Assembly: GCA_002083405.1 (NCBI GenBank)
Contig: LVWT01000042.1
Coordinates: 1-61,281, forward strand
Origin: Nitrospira sp. SG-bin2
GTDB taxonomy: Bacteria; Nitrospirota; Nitrospiria; Nitrospirales; Nitrospiraceae
Reading direction: 5' to 3'
Length of the DNA: 61,281 nt
The notes under the pieces are model-generated. The model was not told the DNA's origin, did no database searches, and saw only the letters and a program-made list of their open reading frames with translations. The translations under genes were made by a program, and so were the position numbers. Shown here piece after piece: positions 8,362 through 18,048 of the stretch. Numbering within the stretch: the first letter of the stretch is position 1; every line of letters starts with the position of its first letter.

Positions 8362-8787
8362 CTACATTCGGCCTTCATCCAACTCAATGACATCGGCCCA
8401 TGTCGTCACAGACGGTAAGGAACCGACCGGCACGCCGCGCTTGCCGGCAATGTCTTCCAGGCGGCCCTGAAACCGCCGGCGAGTCTCATCGTCCTTCGGC
8501 CCGGCCTTCAGCAGATTTCTGGAGAAGAGTCGAATCTCCGCGTCAGTCACCGGCTTCCCGTTGGCTTGGACCCAGGCAAGTAATTCTTCATCTGTCCCGC
8601 CGGCCAACACCCGCTGCTCGAAGGTCTTCGCATCGATGCCCAAAAAGTCAGCCAGGTACTTATCGAACCCCACAGTTATATAGTTGTAGTCCTGGATCTT
8701 GCCCGCATTCCGCAATCGAATCTTGTCGATAAACCGCCCCAAGTGGGCGATGCCGCCGAGCAGTGATTTAGGGCTGCGTGGATACAT
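8362..8787 (-). CDS. DUF5069 domain protein
   Basis: A 141-residue soluble protein. The opening YPRSPKSLLGGIAHLGRFIDKIRL is the hallmark of DUF5069, a family of bacterial proteins of unknown function. The middle (GFDKYLADFLGIDAKTFEQRV) and the AWVQANGKPVTDAEI block also fit. GGGAG lies 9 bases upstream of the ATG at 8787. Nothing in the neighbourhood suggests a pathway. No membrane segment is present. Confidence 0.8.
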   Translation of the reverse strand: MYPRSPKSLLGGIAHLGRFIDKIRLRNAGKIQDYNYITVGFDKYLADFLGIDAKTFEQRVLAGGTDEELLAWVQANGKPVTDAEIRLFSRNLLKAGPKDDETRRRFQGRLEDIAGKRGVPVGSLPSVTTWADVIELDEGRM

Positions 8788-8992
8788 CCGTGATTCTCCC
8801 TATTCTATGGATTTACACTCGGCTTTAAGCGAGAGTTGGTCCGGCAGAGCCGACGCTGTGTTCTCGGTTGAGCATACACAGACAACGTAAAGAAAGTATA
8901 GAAGGGCTTGCGATTCCGCCTATTCGATGGGGGGGGCATACTGTTTAAGTTTTTCTGAGCGGTGCCGATACAGGGGCAGGAGACGAAACGCG

Positions 8993-9358
8993 ATGCGGCC
9001 ACGATGTCATCCCCGAATCAATGTCGAGTTCTCAGCCAGCATCCAGAGCGATACTGGCGCGTCAACAGGCGTCCTGCTCGATCTCTCGGCGACAGGATGC
9101 AGACTGCAAAGCGACATGACTGTGGAGGCAGGAACCTATCTCGCCTTGCAGGTGGATCTCCCCCAGCACCACATGCCGCTCACCGTTGATGTGTCGATCG
9201 TGCGCTGGTACAAAGACGGCCAGTTTGGAGTGGAATTTCTTCGATACGGTCTCGGCATGCGCGAGCGCCTCACGGATCTTGTGCAAGCCCAGCCGGTGAC
9301 TGCCCCATCAGAATCACCAGCTCACGCAGAGCCCACACTCACCACTGTCAGCGCGTAA
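8993..9358 (+). CDS. PilZ domain protein
   Basis: A 121-residue single PilZ domain. It begins with the arginine-rich segment RPRCHPRINVEF (RxxxR-type) and has the second motif LDLSATGCRL (D-x-S-x-x-G), the two elements that bind cyclic di-GMP. A strand with GVEFLRYGLGMRERL follows, then a loose tail. The ATG at 8993 is preceded by AGGAG. It is likely a c-di-GMP effector; its target cannot be inferred because no motility or exopolysaccharide gene is adjacent. Confidence 0.88.
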   Translation: MRPRCHPRINVEFSASIQSDTGASTGVLLDLSATGCRLQSDMTVEAGTYLALQVDLPQHHMPLTVDVSIVRWYKDGQFGVEFLRYGLGMRERLTDLVQAQPVTAPSESPAHAEPTLTTVSA

Positions 9359-9541
9359 TCCGTATCTTCCCCATCAATGGAAGTTCATTCCACCGTAGGC
9401 CGGAAAATACTCCCGGTTCATTTTCTCAGCCATCACCCGCTCTGAACCGAGCCGTCGGCACAGAGATCGTCCGATACAAAGCATTTACGCGAGGTAAGCT
9501 TTGACTGGCAGGGCATTATTGACAGCAGAGCTCTCAACCCC

Positions 9542-10870
9542 TTATTTGGACCGGTCCTCTAGAATAGGTTCAAGGAAGCGATACTTTGTCATACGATTCG
9601 GGTATCTGTTTGGCGAATCCGGTGACAATGGAAGCTCGTGCACCCAATAAAAATAAAGGTTGCCATTTTCAGTCGAGAGGGAATCAAGCACCATATTTAT
9701 GTGAGGTTTGATGCCTGTAATCTGTGATCTGCTACCTGCAATCTTTGGATCATCCATTCGGATGTTGTACAGTAAATTTCCTGATGCGGCGTATTTCGTG
9801 ATAATCGTTTTTCCAGGTTCTTCATAACCGGCAACAAACCAGACAAATTTGTCATCGCAGTAACGTTGAACTCTAGCTTCAAACGCTCTACCAGATGGAG
9901 AAGGAGCTGGCCTAGAGTATGGCAACCTTATATTGCCTGTTGGGTCATTAATAAATCGCTCGCCTTGCATTAGGGCTTCGGGATTAGGCGGTCGAAATAA
10001 CTTAGCGCAATTGTCTCGAGTAATTGCCCCTTTCTTCGCTGCCAGGGATTTGTAGTACTGATCCGCACTGGTTACAACGTAGTCCTGTGTTTCTACAACC
10101 TCTAGTTCAACATCTACCGGCTTGGGCAGAGGCACATCAGGAAGAGGCTGCAGAGGTGGTCGACAGTCCCACACCTTCCTTTCATTGCGATGGCCATTCT
10201 TGAAGCCGCTATTCCACTCATCGTAATTTCTTGGTATTGATCGCTGAAAATGGGAGTGACTCTGACGCTCATGGTATAGAAGTGTTTCTTGCACAAATGC
10301 GGATGACCAATGCGCATGCGGTTGTCTATTGCCAGAGGGTGGCAGGGAAAGATTCGAATTTCTTAAAACTTGGGGTGCCGCCTCGACCGGTATGGGAGTC
10401 CATTGTCCCCAAATCCCTTTTTCATACTTGAGAAACACGTAAGGGAGCTCTGGGCAACCATAGATTTTCTCAGTGCTCTTATTCGGCCCACCAAATGCCA
10501 CCAGATACGGCACGCCATCAACAATATCAAGCAAGACAGGTTCATAATGCCGTTCGCCCTTCCACCTAATCGTTTCCCGAGTATCTGGATGCTCAAACTT
10601 GAGCCAATACCTGTCGGCCCCCTGGCTACGAAAGTACGGCACAGTCGGCAAACCGAAAAAAGAATCAGTAAAATGAAGTTTGGTCGTCCAATACTCCTCT
10701 CTCTCCACCTTAACAAACCTTCCGTCATGAAGCGCTACATCTTCGCTCCATTCGTCGGTCCATGAAGTGAAACTCCACGCGGCGCTGCACGCTGTGGTGC
10801 TGGCGGCACACAGCAATAATAGAGCGGTGACGCTTAGCTTCGATGAAGGTGACCAGAAGGCTTTGGTCAT
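9542..10870 (-). CDS. Putative exported protein of unknown function
   Basis: A 442-residue protein with an N-terminal signal (LSVTALLLLCAASTTACSAAW) that may be a lipoprotein signal ending at the TAC cysteine, though the -3 position is not ideal. The rest is rich in aromatic residues and beta-prone, with WTDEWSEDVALHDGRFVKVEREEY, a PYLVAFGGP stretch and YFYWVHELPLSP near the end. Base composition is visibly AT-richer than the gltBD region, suggesting accessory origin. No clear ribosome site precedes the ATG. The family is not recognised. Confidence 0.6.
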   Translation of the reverse strand: MTKAFWSPSSKLSVTALLLLCAASTTACSAAWSFTSWTDEWSEDVALHDGRFVKVEREEYWTTKLHFTDSFFGLPTVPYFRSQGADRYWLKFEHPDTRETIRWKGERHYEPVLLDIVDGVPYLVAFGGPNKSTEKIYGCPELPYVFLKYEKGIWGQWTPIPVEAAPQVLRNSNLSLPPSGNRQPHAHWSSAFVQETLLYHERQSHSHFQRSIPRNYDEWNSGFKNGHRNERKVWDCRPPLQPLPDVPLPKPVDVELEVVETQDYVVTSADQYYKSLAAKKGAITRDNCAKLFRPPNPEALMQGERFINDPTGNIRLPYSRPAPSPSGRAFEARVQRYCDDKFVWFVAGYEEPGKTIITKYAASGNLLYNIRMDDPKIAGSRSQITGIKPHINMVLDSLSTENGNLYFYWVHELPLSPDSPNRYPNRMTKYRFLEPILEDRSK

Positions 10871-10995
10871 AATGAGAGAGAGAAAAACAGGGACAGGCTA
10901 CTTTTCGGATAGAACGTTGTCAACGATAGGCATTAAACCCGCCACCATACTTAGCGCTCTACGACAATGACCAGACGATGAGGGAGGCGCCACGC

Positions 10996-11226
10996 TCAAG
11001 GTTTCGCAGCCGAAGGCCCTGCTCCTACCAGTGCCGCCCCTTCTCTCTCCATGGCTGTGAGGGCCTTCTGAATCAACTCCACTTCTTTGGCTTCAAAATA
11101 TGGCTCTCCACATTGCATGCAGACCCACGCAGGAATGGCATCCCACGAGACATGATACCCTTTCCGGTCTAGGCTGAAGGGAGCCGTTCTGCGTTCCATT
11201 CGCCCTTTACAGTGGAGACATTCCAT
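10996..11226 (-). CDS. YgiT-type zinc-finger antitoxin-like protein
   Basis: A 76-residue protein with paired CxxC motifs: ECLHCKG at the start and VCMQCGEPYFE near residue 38. This is the zinc-binding module of MqsA/YgiT-type antitoxins. The C-terminal DNA-binding half of full MqsA is absent, as in many short YgiT proteins. It starts 3 bases after the DUF4258 gene stop, in toxin-first order as in mqsRA. It probably neutralises its partner. Confidence 0.78.
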   Translation of the reverse strand: MECLHCKGRMERRTAPFSLDRKGYHVSWDAIPAWVCMQCGEPYFEAKEVELIQKALTAMEREGAALVGAGPSAAKP

Positions 11227-11229
11227 GTC

Positions 11230-11547
11230 TTACGCCCTCCTCAGAAAATCTGGTGACCATTGCGACGGATCCGGCACATAGGCTGTGATAATGGCAAGGT
11301 AGTCATCCTTTGGTGCCGCAACGATATGAATCGCCCGGTCTTCTTCCCCATACCCCAATAGCAAACAGCTATGTCCACGCGGATCTTCCGGGTAATCTTC
11401 TACCAATCGGCCAGTCATGGCAACCGTTTGTACTTCTTGTGCGGTAATCATCCGATCAAACCTGGACATCTGCCGGATCGCGTGAGGCAGGTACAAGAAC
11501 TGTTTTCGACCCGCCACCCGCACACGTTCTACAATATCCTCTGCCAT
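11230..11547 (-). CDS. DUF4258 toxin-like protein (RelE/MqsR fold)
   Basis: A 105-residue protein with the DUF4258 layout: HAIRQMSRFDRMITAQEV near the front, GRLVEDYPEDPRGHSCLLLGY in the middle, IHIVAAPKDDYLAIITAYVPDP at the end. DUF4258 proteins share the RelE/MqsR fold and commonly pair with YgiT zinc-finger proteins, exactly the neighbour found here. mRNA interferase activity is inferred, not shown. A TAGCAC hexamer lies 6 bases before the ATG with no Shine-Dalgarno. Confidence 0.78.
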   Translation of the reverse strand: MAEDIVERVRVAGRKQFLYLPHAIRQMSRFDRMITAQEVQTVAMTGRLVEDYPEDPRGHSCLLLGYGEEDRAIHIVAAPKDDYLAIITAYVPDPSQWSPDFLRRA

Positions 11548-11705
11548 ACGATTGTGCTAGCCCGACTTGTGAGATCGACAACGGCGACAGGCTACTGCGT
11601 GAAGGAGATCCTGTCAACACAACGCAACATCGTGCTGCGGAGTTCCTGATGAAACAAGGGATCGTAGAATATATTTGGTGAGGAGAACGGCTCGGAAGAA
11701 TTTGT

Positions 11706-13142
11706 TTAAGACGCTATCTTCTTCGCCGATTTTCCCGCTCGCAGATACTGGTGGATGCCTGCCGCCATCTTGCGCCCTTCGGCGATGGCCCAGACGATGA
11801 GGGAGGCGCCGCGTTTGGTGTCGCCGCCGGCAAAGACGCCGTCGAGGTTGGTCATGAAGGTTTCGTCCACGGCTACGGCTCCGCGCTGGTCGTACTTCAC
11901 GCCCAGGCTGTCGAGCAGACCGTTCTTGACCGGGCCGGTGAAGCCCATGGCGAGCAGCACCAGATCGGCGTTCATTTCGAAATCGCTGTTGGGAATCGGC
12001 GTGAACTTGCCGCTCTCGAACGCGACACGATTCGCATGCAGCTTCGTGACGTGGCCATTGTGGCCGGTGAACTTTGTGGTGGAGACGCTCCATTGCCGGT
12101 CACAGCCTTCTTCATGCGCGTGGGACGTCCGTAATTGCATGGGCCAGAGCGGCCAGGGCGTCGAACCGGCCCGCTGCGGAGGCGGTTCCGGCAACAGTTC
12201 AAATTGATGCGCTTCGACACAACCCTGACGATGGGCTGTTCCTAAACAATCCGAGCCGGTATCGCCGCCGCCGATGATGACGACGCGCTTGCCTTTGGCG
12301 GTGATGGGATCGTCTGTGACCGGCAGGCCAGACGTGCGCCGGTTCTGCTGGGTCAGGAATTCCATCGCGAGATGCACGCCCTTGAGTTCCCTGCCCGGGA
12401 TTGGCAACTCACGCGGCTGTTCCGCGCCCATGGTCAACCCGACTGCATCGAACTGCGCGCGGAGCTGCTCCCCGGCGATGTCCCTCCCGACCGCGACACC
12501 GGTCTTGAACTCCACCCCTTCCAGCTTCATCTGCTCAAGGCGGCGATCAATCACCCACTTTTCCATTTTGAAATCAGGAATGCCGTAGCGGAGCAAGCCG
12601 CCGATGCGATCTGATTTTTCGAACAGCGTGACGCGGTGGCCGGCGCGCGCCAGCTGCTGCGCCGCCGCCAGTCCGGCCGGGCCGGAGCCGACGATGGCGA
12701 CCGTCTTGCCTGTTTGGACGACCGGCAAAATCGGCGTCACAAGCCCTTCGTCGAATCCGCGATCGATGATGTTCCATTCGAGGATGCGGATTGAGACCGG
12801 ATCTTCGTTGATACCGAGCACACAGGCCCCTTCACAGGGAGCGGGGCAGAGCCGGCCGGTGAATTCCGGGAAGTTGTTGGTCGTATGCAGCGCCTTGAGC
12901 GCATCTTTCCAGCGTCCGCGATAGACGAGATCGTTCCATTCTGGAATCAGATTGACCACCGGACAGCCGGTGTTGCCCTGGCAGAACGGCACGCCACAAT
13001 CCATGCAACGCGCGCCCTGAACCTTGAGCTTGTCCTCGGAGATGGGCTCGTACATCTCCTTCCAATCGAGCACGCGCAGCTCGACCGGCTTTCGCTTCGG
13101 CCCCTCACGGGGGTATTTCATGAAACCTTTCGGATCTCCCAT
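11706..13142 (-). CDS. gltD: Glutamate synthase small (beta) subunit
   Basis: A 478-residue subunit that feeds electrons from NAD(P)H to GltB, which makes two glutamates from glutamine and 2-oxoglutarate. The N-terminal cysteine clusters for [4Fe-4S] centres are visible (CMDCGVPFC, GCPVVN, LCPAPCEGAC). An FAD site VAIVGSGPAGLAAAQ and an NAD(P)H site VVIIGGGDTGSDCLG follow. The C-terminal FAD motif appears in LDGVFAGGDTKRGASL. It lies 165 bases downstream of gltB on the same strand. Length matches the family. Confidence 0.96.
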   Translation of the reverse strand: MGDPKGFMKYPREGPKRKPVELRVLDWKEMYEPISEDKLKVQGARCMDCGVPFCQGNTGCPVVNLIPEWNDLVYRGRWKDALKALHTTNNFPEFTGRLCPAPCEGACVLGINEDPVSIRILEWNIIDRGFDEGLVTPILPVVQTGKTVAIVGSGPAGLAAAQQLARAGHRVTLFEKSDRIGGLLRYGIPDFKMEKWVIDRRLEQMKLEGVEFKTGVAVGRDIAGEQLRAQFDAVGLTMGAEQPRELPIPGRELKGVHLAMEFLTQQNRRTSGLPVTDDPITAKGKRVVIIGGGDTGSDCLGTAHRQGCVEAHQFELLPEPPPQRAGSTPWPLWPMQLRTSHAHEEGCDRQWSVSTTKFTGHNGHVTKLHANRVAFESGKFTPIPNSDFEMNADLVLLAMGFTGPVKNGLLDSLGVKYDQRGAVAVDETFMTNLDGVFAGGDTKRGASLIVWAIAEGRKMAAGIHQYLRAGKSAKKIAS

Positions 13143-13307
13143 GGCTGCTTAGTCTTGTCCCCTTCGATTCATGAGTGGCTATCGACTAGGAAACACTCAA
13201 TTTCACCCACCCGACCCTGCGCACGCCGAGACATACGCTTGCCCTGGTCGGGTCACCCATTCTTCTCTCTCTTAACCTTTTACCCCTAACCCCTCACGCC
13301 TCACTGA

Positions 13308-16300
13308 TCAGTGTACCGCGCTCGCTTTGCGCTTTCGTTCTTCGAGGACACGCTTGTAATCGACCGGCATCACCTTCACGAACTTGGGCACGGTGGCGTC
13401 GAACGCATCGAGCACCTGCTTGGCCTTGCGGCTGCCGGTATACATGAAGTGCTTCGTAATCAGGTCGTGCAGCAGTCGCTTGTCTTCTTTGGCCGTAACC
13501 GGCTCCAACTCGACCATGCCGGTATTGCACCGCCCCTGGAACTTGCCGAGTTCATCCAGGACAAACGCCATGCCGCCGGACATGCCCGCCGCAAAATTGC
13601 GGCCGGTCCGTCCAAGCACGACGACCACTCCGCCGGTCATGTATTCGCAGCCATGATCGCCGGTGCCTTCGACCACGGCGCGCGCGCCGCTGTTCCGCAC
13701 GGCAAACCGCTCGCCCGCCATGCCGTAGAAGTAGGCTTCGCCTTGCGTCGCCCCATAGAGCGACGTGTTGCCGATGAGAATCGTCTCTTCCGGGTTGTAG
13801 ACCACATGTTTCGGCGGGAAGACGACGATCTTGCCGCCGGAGAGTCCCTTGCCGATGTAGTCGTTCGATTCACCCTCCAACGTCAGCGTGATGCCCCTGG
13901 CGAGGAACGCGCCGAACGATTGGCCCGCCGACCCTGTAAACTTGATCGAAATTGTGTCTTCCGGCAAGCCTTCCAACCCGTATCGCTTCGCAATCGTGCT
14001 GGACAACATCGTTCCGGCCGTCCGGTTCACGTTCCGGATCGGCAGATCAAGCGTGACCTTCTCGCCCTTCTCGATGGCCGTCTTGCACAGCTCGATCAGC
14101 TTCCGGTCGAGCACGTCGGCGATGCCATGGTCCTGTTTCTGCACACAGTGTCGCGGCACGTCCGCCTCGACATCGGGAGCTGTGAGCAGCGGAGTGAGGT
14201 CCAACCCCTTCGCCTTCCAATGATCAACGGCCTTGGTAATCTTCAGCTTATCGACACGCCCCACCATCTCATTGATCGTCCGGAAGCCGAGCCGGCTCAT
14301 GAGCTGCCGTGCTTCTTCGGCCACGAAGAACAGATAGTTCACGATATGTTCCGGCTTGCCGTTGAATTTCTTCCGCAACTCCGGGTCCTGTGTGGCGATG
14401 CCGACCGGACAGGTATTCAAATGACACTTCCGCATCATGATGCAGCCTTCGACGATCAGCGGAGCCGTCGCGAATCCATATTCCTCGGCGCCCAGCAGCG
14501 TGGCGATCACGACATCACGCCCGGTCTTCATCTGCCCGTCGGTTTCGACCCGGATACGGCCGCGCAGATCGTTGAGGACCAGCGTCTGGTGAGTCTCCGC
14601 CAAGCCCAATTCCCAGGGCACGCCGCCGTATTTGATGGAGGAGAGCGGCGACGCGCCGGTGCCGCCCGAATCGCCGCTGATCAGCACTTTATCCGCATGG
14701 GCCTTCGCTACCCCAGCCGCGACGGTGCCGACGCCGACCTCCGACACGAGCTTGACCGACACGGCGGCATCCGGATTCGAATTCTTCAAATCGAAGATCA
14801 GCTGCGCCAGGTCTTCAATAGAGTAGATGTCGTGGTGCGGCGGCGGCGAAATCAGCTGCACCCCGGGCGTCGCATAGCGGAACTTGGCGATATTCTCATC
14901 GACTTTATGGCCGGGCAACTGGCCGCCCTCGCCCGGCTTGGCGCCCTGCGCCATCTTGATCTGCAATTCGCGCGCATTCACGAGATAGTGGGCCGTCACG
15001 CCGAACCGCGCCGACGCCACTTGCTTGATATACGAATTCTTGGAGTCGCCGTTCGGCAACGGCTTGAACCGCTCCGGATCTTCGCCGCCCTCGCCGGTGT
15101 TGCTCTTACCGCCGAGACGGTTCATGGCAACGGCCAGCGTTTCGTGCGCTTCCTTGCTGATCGACCCGAATGACATGGCGCCCGTATTGAAGCGCTTCAC
15201 GATCTCGCTCGCCGGCTCGACCTCATCGATCGGAACCGCCGCCGGCGCAAACGTGAAATCGAGCAGGCCCCGCAAATTCGAGCGCCGCTTGCTTTCGTCG
15301 TTCACGAGCTGCGCGAATTCGGCGTAAGTCTTCGGATCGTTCGACTTGCTGGCATGCTGCAGTTTGTAAATCGTGTCCGGGTTCCAGTTATGGTGTTCCC
15401 CCTGGATGCGATAGTGTACTTCGCCGCCGAACTCGAGCTGACGAATCGCCGCCGGCTCATAGGCGACGCGATGACGGCGCAGCGTTTCTTCGCCGATCTC
15501 GCTGATGCCGACGCCTTCCACACGCGACGGCGTGCCGGTGAAGTAGCGGTCGATGAGTTCGTGATTCAACCCGATCGCTTCAAAAATCTGCGCCCCGCAA
15601 TAGGACTGCACGGTCGAGATGCCCATCTTGGAGAAGATCTTCAGCAAGCCCTTGTTGATGGCCTTGATGAACTTGCCTTCCGCCGTCTGCGCGTCGAGCC
15701 CTTCCGGCAGATAATTGTCGCGCTCCATATCGACGAGCGTCTCGAAGACGAGATAGGGATTGATCGTGCCGGCGCCGTACCCGATCAGGCAGGCGAATTG
15801 ATGCACGTCGCGCGGCTCGCCGGTTTCAAGAATCAACCCGACCTCGGTCCTCGTACATTCGCGGACCAGGTGATGGTGAACGGCGGAGATGCCCAGCACA
15901 CTGGGAATCGGCGCCCAGTGCTCATCGACGCCGCGATCGCTGAGAATCAGGAATTTGTAGCCCTCCTTGATCGCCTGCGAAGCCGCCTGGCACATGGCGT
16001 CGACCGCCGCGCCGAGTCCGGCCGGCCCTTCGGCGACACGGAACAGCATGCGGAGCGTCTTGCTCTTGAAATGCGGATCGGAGATGCCGCGGATCTTCGC
16101 CAAATCCGCGTTCGTCAGAATCGGCTGCTGCACCTTGATGCGGCGGCAGGATTCGGGCGACTCATCCATCAAGTTGGGCTTCGGGCCGATATTGGTCACC
16201 AGCGACATCACCAGTTGCTCGCGGATCGGGTCGATCGGCGGATTCGTCACCTGCGCGAAGAGTTGCTTGAAATACTTGAAGAGCAGCTGCGGCCGATCGG

Positions 16301-17825
16301 ACAGCACCGCGAGCGGCGTATCCGTCCCCATCGACGAAATCGCTTCTTCGCCGGTCACGATCATCGGAGTGATGACCATCTTCAATTCTTCGACCGTATA
16401 GCCGAAGGCCTGTTGACGCTGACGGATCGTGGGATGGTCCGGCTGCGGCACGTTGAGCGGCTCCGGCAGTTCGTCGAGCGAGACTCCGTACTGCGTGACC
16501 CAGCTCCGATAGGGTTTGCGGCCCACGATGTCGGCTTTGATCTCTTCGTCGTCGATGATGCGCCCCTGCACCGTATCGACCAGAAACATGCGGCCCGGTT
16601 GAAGCCGACCCTTCATGCGAATGTCTTTGGCATCCGCCGGCAGCACACCGGCTTCGGACGCCAGCACGACCATGTCGTCCGTCGTCACTTGATAGCGGCA
16701 GGGACGCAGACCGTTGCGGTCCAACGTCGCGCCGATCATCTTGCCGTCGGTGAAACAGACCGCCGCCGGACCGTCCCAGGGTTCCATCATCGCGGCATGG
16801 TACTGATAGAACCCGCGACGATCGAGATCCATGTGCGCGTTCGCGACCCAGGGCTCCGGAATCAGCATCATCATCGCATGGGGCAAGGAACGCCCGCCCA
16901 GCAGGAGAAATTCGAGCGCATTGTCCAGGCAGGCAGAGTCGCTCTGCTGCTCATAGACGATCGGGAAAAGCTTTTCCATGTCTTTCCCGAACAGGTCCGA
17001 ATGAAGGCGTCCCTGACGGGCCTTCATCCAATTGACGTTGCCCTTGAGCGTATTGATCTCCCCGTTGTGACAAATATGCCGGTAGGGATGCGCCAGCGGC
17101 CAGGTCGGAAACGTGTTCGTACTGAACCGCGAATGGACAAGCGCCAGCGCGCTCGCCATCCCCGTGTCGTTGAGATCTTCATAGTAGGCCGCCATCTGAT
17201 GCGGCAGCAGCAAACCCTTGTACACGATCGTGCCGGCTGAGAGGCTGGGAATATAGACGTGCTCGCGGCCTTGGATGGCCGAATCACGGATCGCGGTTTC
17301 GATCAATTTGCGGATGACGTAGAGCTTCCGTTCGAATTGCGCTTCGTTCAGCGCGTCGCGGGCAATGAACACCTGGCGCATGAACGGTTCGGTTTTCCGC
17401 GCTTGCGGCCCGATGGCATCGCTCTTCACCGGCACATCGCGCCAGCCAAGCAAGCGCGCACCTTCCTGCTCGATGATCGTGGCGAAGAGCTTTTCGCATT
17501 GTTGGCGGGACGTGTGAGCAGGCGGCAAAAACACCTGCCCGACCCCGTACTCACCGGCGCCGGGAAGGGTGACCCCGACATCACCAGCGGCGCGCCGCAA
17601 AAACTCATGGGGGACTTGGAGGAGAATGCCGGCGCCGTCGCCGGTGCAGGGATCGCATCCCTGCGCGCCGCGATGGGTCAGGTTTTCCAATACCTGAAGT
17701 CCTTTGCGGACTATGTCGTGCGACTTCTGTCCTTTAATGTTCACGACGAACCCGACGCCGCAAGCGTCTTTCTCATTCCGGGGATCGTAGAGCCCTTGTT
17801 TGCGGGGAAAACCTGGAACGTTCAT
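13308..17825 (-). CDS. gltB: Glutamate synthase large (alpha) subunit
   Basis: About 1,505 residues. The class II glutamine amidotransferase domain starts with the catalytic cysteine in EKDACGVGF (Cys22 from this start). In the family this cysteine becomes the mature N-terminus after propeptide cleavage. A central domain, the FMN-binding synthase domain (AKPGEGGQLPGHKVDE; ISGDSGGTGASPL) and the [3Fe-4S] cluster CHLNTCPVGIA follow. The C-terminal GXGXG beta-helix region closes the protein. I chose the ATG at 17825, with AGGGG just upstream, over an in-frame GTG at 17843. With gltD this is the main ammonia assimilation enzyme. Long antisense open frames here are composition artefacts. Confidence 0.96.
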   Translation of the reverse strand: MNVPGFPRKQGLYDPRNEKDACGVGFVVNIKGQKSHDIVRKGLQVLENLTHRGAQGCDPCTGDGAGILLQVPHEFLRRAAGDVGVTLPGAGEYGVGQVFLPPAHTSRQQCEKLFATIIEQEGARLLGWRDVPVKSDAIGPQARKTEPFMRQVFIARDALNEAQFERKLYVIRKLIETAIRDSAIQGREHVYIPSLSAGTIVYKGLLLPHQMAAYYEDLNDTGMASALALVHSRFSTNTFPTWPLAHPYRHICHNGEINTLKGNVNWMKARQGRLHSDLFGKDMEKLFPIVYEQQSDSACLDNALEFLLLGGRSLPHAMMMLIPEPWVANAHMDLDRRGFYQYHAAMMEPWDGPAAVCFTDGKMIGATLDRNGLRPCRYQVTTDDMVVLASEAGVLPADAKDIRMKGRLQPGRMFLVDTVQGRIIDDEEIKADIVGRKPYRSWVTQYGVSLDELPEPLNVPQPDHPTIRQRQQAFGYTVEELKMVITPMIVTGEEAISSMGTDTPLAVLSDRPQLLFKYFKQLFAQVTNPPIDPIREQLVMSLVTNIGPKPNLMDESPESCRRIKVQQPILTNADLAKIRGISDPHFKSKTLRMLFRVAEGPAGLGAAVDAMCQAASQAIKEGYKFLILSDRGVDEHWAPIPSVLGISAVHHHLVRECTRTEVGLILETGEPRDVHQFACLIGYGAGTINPYLVFETLVDMERDNYLPEGLDAQTAEGKFIKAINKGLLKIFSKMGISTVQSYCGAQIFEAIGLNHELIDRYFTGTPSRVEGVGISEIGEETLRRHRVAYEPAAIRQLEFGGEVHYRIQGEHHNWNPDTIYKLQHASKSNDPKTYAEFAQLVNDESKRRSNLRGLLDFTFAPAAVPIDEVEPASEIVKRFNTGAMSFGSISKEAHETLAVAMNRLGGKSNTGEGGEDPERFKPLPNGDSKNSYIKQVASARFGVTAHYLVNARELQIKMAQGAKPGEGGQLPGHKVDENIAKFRYATPGVQLISPPPHHDIYSIEDLAQLIFDLKNSNPDAAVSVKLVSEVGVGTVAAGVAKAHADKVLISGDSGGTGASPLSSIKYGGVPWELGLAETHQTLVLNDLRGRIRVETDGQMKTGRDVVIATLLGAEEYGFATAPLIVEGCIMMRKCHLNTCPVGIATQDPELRKKFNGKPEHIVNYLFFVAEEARQLMSRLGFRTINEMVGRVDKLKITKAVDHWKAKGLDLTPLLTAPDVEADVPRHCVQKQDHGIADVLDRKLIELCKTAIEKGEKVTLDLPIRNVNRTAGTMLSSTIAKRYGLEGLPEDTISIKFTGSAGQSFGAFLARGITLTLEGESNDYIGKGLSGGKIVVFPPKHVVYNPEETILIGNTSLYGATQGEAYFYGMAGERFAVRNSGARAVVEGTGDHGCEYMTGGVVVVLGRTGRNFAAGMSGGMAFVLDELGKFQGRCNTGMVELEPVTAKEDKRLLHDLITKHFMYTGSRKAKQVLDAFDATVPKFVKVMPVDYKRVLEERKRKASAVH

Positions 17826-18048
17826 GTCCCCTATCCCATTCACAATGTGGAGAAGTTTCCCTGTCGGACGGAAGTGCGTTACGCGAGGAGATCTGGACTG
17901 ACTGAACTCCGTAATCTCCGGCTGAATCCGTCAGCCGAGTGCCAGGGGGAAACTTACTGGATGGGTCCTTCATCTGTCAAGATTGCGCCGGCCGACCAGC
18001 CATCCGTTGCTTGACTTTGTTTCATGCTCTGCCCTACCATCCGGCACC

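Noticed and set aside
8277..8390. Short plus-strand open frame near the DUF5069 gene end
   Set aside because: It has no ribosome site, overlaps the neighbouring gene and shows no family features.
13311..17240. Two very long plus-strand open frames opposite gltB
   Set aside because: They lie antisense to a clear, full-length gltB. Their products are arginine/histidine-rich without domains, which is typical of shadow frames in GC-rich genes.
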